A DNA stretch of 8,147 nt. Source: Planctomycetota bacterium (GTDB taxonomy: Bacteria; Planctomycetota; Brocadiia; SM23-32). Made by a program: the position numbers and the translations under genes. Each line of letters starts with the position of its first letter. Position 1 is the first letter of the stretch. Under the pieces are notes generated by a model. That model was not told the DNA's origin. It ran no database searches and saw only the letters and a program-made list of their open reading frames with translations. The stretch lies in contig JAGYMJ010000484.1 of the NCBI GenBank assembly GCA_018400625.1, forward strand, positions 1 to 8,147, written 5' to 3'. This document shows, piece by piece, positions 1-5,643 of the stretch.

Positions 1-18
1 CACCACACACCTTCCGTC

Positions 19-41
19 CCCCCCGACCCTGTGTCGGGGGG
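19..41. repeat. GC-rich hairpin, 9-bp perfect stem
   Basis: Seen directly: CCCCCCGAC (19-27) pairs perfectly with GTCGGGGGG (33-41) around the 5-base loop CCTGT. There is no T-tract after it, so it is not a classic intrinsic terminator, although it could end a transcript entering from the left of the window. The loop motif CCCTGTG resembles the apex of the palindromic repeats at 5535-5608 and 8102-8147 (CTCTGTG and CCCTGTG), so it may be a diverged relative of that family with an altered stem. That relationship is an inference from a very short match. Confidence 0.55.
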
Positions 42-88
42 CGAGTGATTCGCTACTACGCAAGCACAGCATCCCCTCCGCCCACCGC

Positions 89-116
89 CCTCCGCCGTGC
101 TCTCTGCCGGTGGAGG
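89..116. repeat. Hairpin sharing the core of the palindromic repeat family (partial copy)
   Basis: Seen directly: CCTCCGCC (89-96) pairs with GGTGGAGG (109-116), with one G-T wobble. The 19 bases at 95-113 match 5567-5585 at 18 positions (only position 104 differs from 5576). This is the apex of the repeat located between the two large genes. The outer arms seen in the better copies (GTAAGTCCTCAGT and its complement) are absent here, so this is a degenerate or truncated copy. The stem differs in sequence from the other copies but still pairs. The rest of 1-269 holds a 10-base palindrome, AATCGCGATT at 160-169, and no gene. Confidence 0.5.
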
Positions 117-207
117 CAACGCACTGATGGAGTGGTGCGCAGAGTTTGTCATTCGCGTTAATCGCGATTCCCCCCAGAACGGTGAAATGAAAGTGCATGG
201 CCCGGCC

Positions 208-234
208 TTTTGTGGTAAAATGTTTTTTTATAAT
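208..234 (+). promoter_or_regulatory. Possible promoter of the transposase remnant
   Basis: A perfect TATAAT lies at 229-234, about 35 bases before the transposase start. The best upstream hexamer is TTTTGT at 208-213, a poor -35 with a short 15-base spacer. A Shine-Dalgarno-like AAAGGAG follows at 253-259. The arrangement fits the weak own promoter of an insertion sequence, but the A+T-rich context makes a chance TATAAT likely. Confidence 0.3.
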
Positions 235-269
235 CAAATACACTAACCACTTAAAGGAGACCATGCACA

Positions 270-1113
270 ATGGCTATTATACCACAAACTAAATTGTTTT
301 GCTGGGAAGACGTCGAAAACCTTGGTGACCTTGAGCGTCTGAAGTTGGTACTGGAAGCTATACCGGATGAGCCTTTAATGCAAAATTTGGAATGGGAGCG
401 GTGAGAACCTTTTTGAAGAGATGGCAGCAAAACAACCGGAGTTGGTTGATAGTTGCGAAGAATTATCCGGCGACAAGGCTTATGATTCACTTGCCTTTAT
501 AAAGATGCTCTGGGAAGGCCCTGATCCGGATAGCCCGCGTCGAATACTGCCGGTGATACCGAAAAAAAATGACTGGAAATACAAACCTGATCAAACCAGG
601 CCTCTTTTCCCAGGGATAGATAACATTACCTATGATTGTCAGGGACAGATATACTGCTGGTGCATGAAGACAGGTAAACGCAGAGAGATGGTTTATGATG
701 GTTATGAAAAAGAACGAGATTCTCAGAAGTGGCGTTGTCCTGCGGCCTGTTATGGTATAAGATGTAAAAGTTTCAAACGCTGCAGCAAGGGCAAGAAATA
801 TGGACGGGTGGTTAGGGTGAAGCGTGATTTTGACCCGCGGACGTTTTTGCCGGTTGCCCGCCAGTCAATGAAAATTAAGCGTCTTTACAAAAAACGCCCG
901 TCAGTTGAGAGGGTGAATGCTCAGCTTGATGTATCATATGGTTTTGAGGAACATTATATACGCAGAAAACGCAAAATGAAGTTTAGTTGCGCTCTTTCGC
1001 TGATAGTGATGCTGTCGATGGCATTGGGACGGATAAGAGAAAACAAGCAAAGATTACTGGAAAAGGAGGATAAGAAAATCTCATCTATACGGAGTCTTGT
1101 GGGCACGTATTAG
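270..1113 (+). pseudogene. DDE transposase remnant with internal deletion (IS4/IS5-superfamily, IS1182-like)
   Basis: The gene is broken. From the ATG at 270 (AAAGGAG at 253-259, 10 bases upstream) 44 codons read MAIIPQTKLFCWEDVENLGD and on to EWER, then TGA at 402. This is the N-terminal helical region of a transposase. Coding sense resumes in another frame from about 403 (ENLFEEMAAKQPEL) and runs to TAG at 1111-1113; its first ATG is at 421. The resumed part, numbered from that ATG, has SGDKAYDS with the second catalytic Asp (D18), a cysteine-rich insertion (C73, C79, C81, C106, C110, C115, C121) typical of IS1182-like enzymes, and KKRPSVERVNAQLD with the catalytic Glu (E163), followed by the hydrophobic C-terminal helix. 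The central segment with the first catalytic Asp is missing, probably well over 100 residues judged from the usual length of such proteins. The product cannot be an active transposase. The region is visibly richer in A+T than the two large genes. I could not find convincing terminal inverted repeats. Recognition as a DDE transposase is firm; the exact IS family is uncertain. Confidence 0.85.
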
Positions 1114-1308
1114 CCGACTCCGAACGAAAGCAATCTTAGACGAAAAACTTTATTTACAGGGAAAATATGTCTAAAAAAAGCTGGTTTAAACGTTTTCGAG
1201 CCTTTATGCCCTTTCTGGAAGAAAATAAAGGAATTTGCACTTAAAAAATTGAAAAACTGGGGGGTATCTCGGACAATTTTGCGCTCCCTACCCTACTAAA
1301 AAACTTAC

Positions 1309-1343
1309 AACGCAAATTCCTCAAGCCTGCGTAAACTTGCGTT
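1309..1343. promoter_or_regulatory. Inverted repeat AACGCAA/TTGCGTT overlapping a putative -35 box
   Basis: AACGCAA (1309-1315) and TTGCGTT (1337-1343) form a perfect 7-bp inverted repeat with 21 bases between the arms. The right arm coincides with the TTGCGT that serves as the candidate -35 hexamer. A regulator bound here would interfere with, or recruit, RNA polymerase. The arms are short, so chance cannot be excluded, and no regulator gene is in the window. Confidence 0.3.
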
Positions 1344-1364
1344 ACAAATTTAATCCGATATAAT
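1337..1364 (+). promoter_or_regulatory. Putative promoter for the exo-rhamnogalacturonan-lyase-like gene
   Basis: A perfect TATAAT at 1359-1364 is preceded, after a 16-base spacer, by TTGCGT at 1337-1342, which shares TTG with the consensus -35. Transcription would begin near 1371, giving a leader of about 135 bases. That leader contains the hairpin at 1384-1406. It is the best promoter candidate ahead of the gene at 1505, read by eye only. Confidence 0.4.
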
Positions 1365-1383
1365 ATTTCATAGGGTTGCCTCC

Positions 1384-1406
1384 TCACAATAAGGGTTATA
1401 TTGTGA
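1384..1406. promoter_or_regulatory. Operator-like perfect inverted repeat TCACAATA-7-TATTGTGA
   Basis: TCACAATA (1384-1391) and TATTGTGA (1399-1406) are perfect 8-bp inverted arms around AGGGTTA. The repeat sits about 20 bases after the putative -10 box and 98 bases before the start codon. That position suits a repressor site or a hairpin at the 5' end of the leader. The half-site TCACAATA somewhat resembles TGTGA-type CRP/FNR-family sites, but the spacing differs and no regulator is visible. The symmetry is seen; its function is inferred. Confidence 0.45.
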
Positions 1407-1482
1407 AGCACAGACGGCACTTTACAAAGAATGTCCTGGAGCAGACAGCATCTCGCAAAAATGAAATGAATCTTTTTAGCGC

Positions 1483-1491
1483 AAGGGAGGT
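1483..1491 (+). promoter_or_regulatory. Strong Shine-Dalgarno sequence with unusually long spacing
   Basis: AAGGGAGGT is close to a perfect anti-16S match, but it ends 13 bases before the ATG at 1505, beyond the usual 5-9. An in-frame TAA at 1499-1501 prevents any earlier start in that frame, and no alternative start lies between. Either the spacing is tolerated or the match is fortuitous. Confidence 0.5.
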
Positions 1492-1504
1492 ATCTTACTA
1501 AACC

Positions 1505-4500
1505 ATGTCAACACTTATAAAATCTCTTCCGACTCTTCTGGTCTCTCATTGTCTCTTTTTTGGTTTCCTGGCTTTCCACGAAACAGTTTCTGCCGATGCG
1601 CAATCTATGGCTGAAATCTACCCCCCACGGGTCGAAGAACTGCAGCCAACCCCCGGCTGGGCGCCGGAGTTCCGGAAACCGGTCGAACAGGTTGGACGGC
1701 GGCGGGTACCTTTACAGGTGGATTGGGGCGATAACGAGGTCGGGGCGAGCGCCGTTACTTTCGGCGTTCCCTTCCAACGCAACGCGCTCGAGAGTTCGGA
1801 AAATATTCGAGTGGTTGACAGCGAGGGCGGGGCGGTACCCGCCGGGTTTCAAACCACGGCCACCTGGGAGGGCCCCGATGGGCCGCTGCGCTGGGTGCTG
1901 GGTCATGCGTTGCTGAGGCGTGATGTCGATTACTTCCTGGAATTTGGAACAGAGGTTTCAAATACCTTTCAAAACGGTATCAAAGTTGAGGAGGCCGATC
2001 AGCATATCCAGATCGATACCGGCCCCATGCGGGTGTCCGTCAGCCGCCGATCGCCGGCGATCCTTGATTCCGTTGAAATCGATGGTCAGGAACTGCTGGG
2101 AAGGGGAACGATTTCACAGCAGTTGCCCGCGGTCGTTGACGGTGAAGGAAACATTTATGTCGCCGGAGATGCCGAAGAAGGTCTGAGTGTCACTCTGGTA
2201 GAGCGCGGCCCCGGGCGTGCGGCCGTGCGCCGTGAGGGGTGGTACACCAGCAGCGAGGGCAAACGCTTTTGCAAGTTTGTGACCTATACCTATTTCTATC
2301 CCGGATTGACGACTATGCGCCACGATCATACGCTCATAGTGGCTTTTGATACGAACGAACACACCATACGCGACATTATGCTGCCTGTTGCACTTGAACT
2401 TGACCCCGGGGCAAGAACGGTCTTTGCTACCGACCCATCGCCCGATGGCGCGCTGGTGGAGATGCCTGGCACCGACGGTCCGTACAGTCTTGTCCAGAAA
2501 AAGCATGACGTCTGGGAACTTTATAACGGCAGCGATGCGCTTCAAAAAGGTTCACGGGCGGGCGGATGGTTCGGTCTGTCGGACGCAGAACGCGGCGCTT
2601 TTGTGGGCATGAGTGATTTTTGGCAGCAATATCCGGCGGAACTCGAAACCGACGGTAACGTGCTGCGCCTCCATCTCTGGCCGTCCGGAGGAGCCGACCC
2701 GCTGGATTTGCGCCCATCTTCAAAATGGCAACTGGACGATGAGTATCCCGGCGATCATGTTTTTCATAGCCGGTGGTACCGTGACGGATTGGACGAAATG
2801 ACCCAGGGCTACGGAGTGGGAAAGACCCACAATATTCATATCAACTTCTTTGCCGGCGACGGTGAGGTCGAGGCGCAGAGGCTGACCCGTGCGCAGAGTG
2901 TTGAGCCCGTGATCGCGCTGCCCGATCCGGACTACGTGTGTTCGACCGAATCGTTTTTCGGCCGGATGCACCCCTATGACCCCGATGGCTATCCGGAAAT
3001 CGAAGCGATGATAGGGTCCGTGGTGGACACGTATTACAAACAGCGGGAGAACAACGAACAATACGGCTGGATACACTTCGGCGATGTTTACAACACCGGC
3101 CGGCTGTGGCGCAGGTGGGGGTCCATGTTCTACGGCTTCCCCAACGTCATGCCGCGGCTGTTTTTGCGTTCGGGGCGACGGGACGTCTGGGACTTTCACC
3201 GTGTCAACACGCGTCACATCACCGATATCGATATCTGCCATCTCGATCACCAGGATTTCAAGAAGGAAAAGGGGCGGCGTTACGGGGGCGACGGCGGAAT
3301 TGCGCACTATGCCGCCGACCTGTACAGTATCGGATGCGACACGCACATCGAGTTCATGTTCCTGGACTATTATGTCAATGGAAATCTGCGCACCTGGGAA
3401 GTGGCGAATGACTACCTGGAGGCCCATGCCGCCGCCCGTGCAAGAGACCGAGCGATGATCAGGTATTCCCATCGACACACCGGCGGTGCGTTGCGGCTGT
3501 TCGGCGAGGGGTATCAGGCGACGTGGAATGCGGAGTATCTCAGTATCATGAGGCAACTGGCGGACCTTCTTTACGGCGCGCAGGAACAGGAGGGGGCGAC
3601 GCGGCGCGATGACGTTTACATGAACCCGGCCAAAATCCTCTATTACCAGATCACCGGGGATGAGCGCATGAGGGAGCTTTTTCTGAACGACATGACGCTC
3701 GTTAGCCGGCAGAGAAACATGTACGGCAGCACATCTTCGGGCCGCGGTGCTACACTTTCCGGACTCGCGCACGCTTACTGGTTCACCGGTGATCAAAAAT
3801 ATCTGCCCTTTTTTGCCTGGCAGCTCGATCATCTGAAAGAAAAGGGGATAGGGGGGTTACGTGGCAACTTCCTGGCCCGCTACGCCACGCACGGCTACCA
3901 GTTGCCCCAGGCGATGGCCCTGGTGGCCGATGTGGAGGAGTTCCCCGAACCACAAGGGCCCGCCGTGCCCGAACCCGATGATGAACCTCTCGCTTTCCAT
4001 AGCAACTGGGCCTATTACCTCGGGCAGGAGACCGACGGCGATTTCAGCCTGGCCGTGGTGGTGAATCTGCATCGGGGCCTTGCCCGAAGTTTTTCCAACA
4101 GGCATGAGTGGATCGAACGGTTGAAAGACGAGGAGCAACAGGCGCTGCGCGTCATCGATCCGGACGGCCGGGAGATCAAGTATCTGGAGGTGCCCCATGA
4201 CGCTGTCAATCATCGGATCGATCTGGATTTACCCGCCGACGGCAAAACCGGTACGTATGTGATCGTGCCCGCGAATATGGTCAATCCGGCCCTGAGCTGG
4301 CGGTTGGCCGAATGCTCGCTGAGCAAGCGTGTGGCCCACGCCGGGGATAACTGGACCAATCCATGGGGAAGACCGCATCGCAGTCGCAGTTGGCATTTTA
4401 CCGTTCCGGCCGGCACCGAACGGTTCAACATGGAGATGAAGTGTGCTATTCTGAGGTCTGAGGTGCAATATGGAGTCAGGAACGCTGACGGTGAGATAGT

Positions 4501-5359
4501 TGCCGAGAATCGCTGGGAGACCGGATCTAATCCCCGCAATGAGTGGGAGATTATCGCACTTGACGCCGCCCAACCCGAAGAGGACGAAGTCTGGTCGCTG
4601 ACTTTCCGCAATCCGGGCGAAACCTATCTGCGTTTCGATGGTATCCCGGGCTATGTCGCTTCCTCTCCCGATGAACTGTTCATACCCGATCCCGCCATGC
4701 GTCAGGAAGTCCCTTCCATGGAGCGTCCTGAGCCTGAAAACACTGTTATAAAGGCAGAAACAGGGCTGCCCTGGGGCGGTCCGGCATCTTTTCTGACCAA
4801 TAGTGTTACTCTGGAGGACGCCGCGATGAACAGAGAGATGATGGACAGGGAGCAGGGAACCATCGAGATGTGGGTGAAGACCGTCGATCCTTACAGTTTC
4901 CTCTCCAATCGTGGCCTGCTCGGATGTGGAAGTTTCAGTCTGCTGCGACGGATCAATATCGGCACTTATGCCTCGATAGGGGGGCAGAGCTATCAAAGCT
5001 TTTTTGCTCTTCCGACCAACCGCTGGACCCATCTGGCCTTCACCTGGCGGCCCTCCGGGGAGCCGGGCGCCAATCTGGAGATACGTCTTTTCGCCGACGG
5101 AGTTGAGGTGAAATCACAGGATATCATAGGGGCCGGATCGCCCCACAAAAAGGTACCCGCGGATTGGCCGGGCGAGAATCTGACCATTCACGCCGGCTCC
5201 TGCGTGGCCGGGTTGCGGGTCTCGGATGTCGTGCGATACCGCAAGAATTTTCCACGTCCCGAAGCGCCTTTCGCACACGACGAAGATACGCGGATACTCT
5301 GTCCCTTCGATGGGAGCGGTAAGGTATGGGTCTTCGGCGAAGAGAAGCCTCTGCAATGA
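1505..5359 (+). CDS. Secreted exo-rhamnogalacturonan lyase-like protein (PcRGLX/YetA fold, PL26-like) with C-terminal LamG-like domain
   Basis: The start is fixed by an in-frame TAA at 1499. Residues 1-30 look like a signal peptide (K6, a hydrophobic run at 8-24, then VSA before D31). Residues about 67-170 match the N-terminal RIFT-barrel of the PcRGLX/YetA family: VTFGVPFQRNAL at 84-95, followed by a WxxGPLRWVLGHALL-like strand. About 170-460 fits the central beta-sandwich (DTGPMRVSV at 171-179, VERGPGRAAVRREGW at 232-246, GWFGLSDAERGAFVGMSDFW at 354-373). About 485-810 fits the alpha/alpha toroid (YGWIHFGDVYNTGRLW at 520-535, DIDICHLDH at 574-582, YSHRHTGG at 654-661). Characterised PL26 relatives exo-cleave the rhamnogalacturonan I backbone to unsaturated galacturonosyl-rhamnose. 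Family members usually end near 850-900 residues; this one has about 400 more. Residues 825-1060 look beta-rich and ancillary. Residues about 1095-1284 form a LamG/concanavalin-like domain (GTIEMWVKT at 1118-1126, NRWTHLAFTWRPSG at 1172-1185). Fold is fairly sure; substrate is inferred and I did not assign catalytic residues. There is no transmembrane anchor or sorting tail. Confidence 0.75.
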   Translation: MSTLIKSLPTLLVSHCLFFGFLAFHETVSADAQSMAEIYPPRVEELQPTPGWAPEFRKPVEQVGRRRVPLQVDWGDNEVGASAVTFGVPFQRNALESSENIRVVDSEGGAVPAGFQTTATWEGPDGPLRWVLGHALLRRDVDYFLEFGTEVSNTFQNGIKVEEADQHIQIDTGPMRVSVSRRSPAILDSVEIDGQELLGRGTISQQLPAVVDGEGNIYVAGDAEEGLSVTLVERGPGRAAVRREGWYTSSEGKRFCKFVTYTYFYPGLTTMRHDHTLIVAFDTNEHTIRDIMLPVALELDPGARTVFATDPSPDGALVEMPGTDGPYSLVQKKHDVWELYNGSDALQKGSRAGGWFGLSDAERGAFVGMSDFWQQYPAELETDGNVLRLHLWPSGGADPLDLRPSSKWQLDDEYPGDHVFHSRWYRDGLDEMTQGYGVGKTHNIHINFFAGDGEVEAQRLTRAQSVEPVIALPDPDYVCSTESFFGRMHPYDPDGYPEIEAMIGSVVDTYYKQRENNEQYGWIHFGDVYNTGRLWRRWGSMFYGFPNVMPRLFLRSGRRDVWDFHRVNTRHITDIDICHLDHQDFKKEKGRRYGGDGGIAHYAADLYSIGCDTHIEFMFLDYYVNGNLRTWEVANDYLEAHAAARARDRAMIRYSHRHTGGALRLFGEGYQATWNAEYLSIMRQLADLLYGAQEQEGATRRDDVYMNPAKILYYQITGDERMRELFLNDMTLVSRQRNMYGSTSSGRGATLSGLAHAYWFTGDQKYLPFFAWQLDHLKEKGIGGLRGNFLARYATHGYQLPQAMALVADVEEFPEPQGPAVPEPDDEPLAFHSNWAYYLGQETDGDFSLAVVVNLHRGLARSFSNRHEWIERLKDEEQQALRVIDPDGREIKYLEVPHDAVNHRIDLDLPADGKTGTYVIVPANMVNPALSWRLAECSLSKRVAHAGDNWTNPWGRPHRSRSWHFTVPAGTERFNMEMKCAILRSEVQYGVRNADGEIVAENRWETGSNPRNEWEIIALDAAQPEEDEVWSLTFRNPGETYLRFDGIPGYVASSPDELFIPDPAMRQEVPSMERPEPENTVIKAETGLPWGGPASFLTNSVTLEDAAMNREMMDREQGTIEMWVKTVDPYSFLSNRGLLGCGSFSLLRRINIGTYASIGGQSYQSFFALPTNRWTHLAFTWRPSGEPGANLEIRLFADGVEVKSQDIIGAGSPHKKVPADWPGENLTIHAGSCVAGLRVSDVVRYRKNFPRPEAPFAHDEDTRILCPFDGSGKVWVFGEEKPLQ

Positions 5360-5378
5360 TTATGGCGTCTAACGGCTC

Positions 5379-5401
5379 CGGACGCTTACTTGTGCCGTCC
5401 G
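5379..5401. terminator. Weak terminator-like hairpin after the lyase-like gene
   Basis: CGGACG (5379-5384) pairs with CGTCCG (5396-5401) around an 11-base loop, 20 bases after the stop codon. A competing 5-bp pairing, GCGTC (5365-5369) with GACGC (5381-5385), overlaps it. No T-tract follows, so intrinsic termination is doubtful. Confidence 0.25.
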
Positions 5402-5447
5402 CACTATGAAGGAAAGTAGGGCGGGAACGTTACAGGCGTAAATATTA

Positions 5448-5512
5448 AGTGAACCCCGTTGCCTCATCCCCACCGCACGGTGGGGATGCTACGTGGTTCA
5501 CTGAGGACTTAC
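5448..5512. repeat. Palindromic repeat, copy A (left outer arm missing)
   Basis: AGTGAACC (5448-5455) pairs with GGTTCACT (5495-5502), and inside them CATCCCCACCG (5465-5475) pairs perfectly with CGGTGGGGATG (5478-5488) across a 2-base loop. The right side continues into the outer arm ACTGAGGACTTAC (5500-5512). The matching left arm is absent. Compared with copies B and C, the apex TGCTCTGTGC-type sequence is reduced to CA. The DNA is almost fully self-complementary over 55 bases, so it would form a long hairpin in RNA or a cruciform in DNA. Confidence 0.85.
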
Positions 5513-5534
5513 TTATAGGCTTTAAACTCAGTCC

Positions 5535-5608
5535 GTAAGTCCTCAGTAAAACACGTTGTTCCACCCCCGTGCTCTGTGCCGGTGGGGATAAAATTACGCA
5601 CTTCACTG
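5535..5608. repeat. Palindromic repeat, copy B (right outer arm truncated)
   Basis: The left outer arm GTAAGTCCTCAGT (5535-5547) is the exact complement of copy A's right arm at 5500-5512, so the two copies are joined by a 13-bp perfect inverted repeat with 22 bases between the arms. The core CCACC (5561-5565) pairs with GGTGG (5581-5585) around an apex containing GTGCTCTGTGCC. The right side, CTTCACTGA (5600-5608), is a shortened version of copy A's GGTTCACTGA and then stops. The repeat ends about 35 bases before the next gene, so it probably lies in that gene's promoter or leader region. Confidence 0.75.
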
Positions 5609-5643
5609 AATATGTTTTTTTACAGTTAATAGTGTAGATTAAT

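Larger units (their letters stand above)
1114..1504. other. Gene-less A+T-rich stretch between IS remnant and large secreted protein gene
   Basis: No convincing gene lies here. The left part probably includes the right end of the degraded insertion sequence. A 25-codon open frame at 1167-1244 (MSKKSWFKRFRAFMPFLEEN, then KGICT) is preceded by a purine-rich ACAGGGAAAA. It is basic and amphipathic at its start, but too short and isolated to call a gene. The right part holds a plausible promoter and two inverted repeats, listed separately, in front of the gene at 1505. Confidence 0.5.

Noticed and set aside
1167..1244. 25-codon open frame MSKKSWFKRFRAFMPFLEEN...
   Set aside because: It is too short and isolated to call a gene. 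It lies beside the degraded insertion sequence and may be part of its tail. Kept only as a note in the intergenic entry.
1505..1552. Lipoprotein signal (lipobox) at Cys16 of the lyase-like protein
   Set aside because: The residues before the cysteine are V-S-H, which do not fit the lipobox, and a conventional VSA cleavage site follows at residue 30.
2720..3832. Long minus-strand open frame (370 codons) inside the lyase-like gene
   Set aside because: It is fully antisense to the conserved toroid region of the plus-strand gene, has a low-complexity composition rich in V, R, P and H, and no recognisable domain. High GC at third positions explains its length.
5448..5608. CRISPR array
   Set aside because: The repeats are palindromes of about 75-85 bases with variable stems, lie next to each other without regular unique spacers, and no cas gene is present.
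5448..5608. Intrinsic terminator pair for the lyase-like gene
   Set aside because: The hairpins are long and GC-rich but lack a T-tract directly after the stem. The T-run at 5614-5621 is about 30 bases beyond the last stem. Similar units recur elsewhere, so a repeat family explains them better, though they might still stop transcription.
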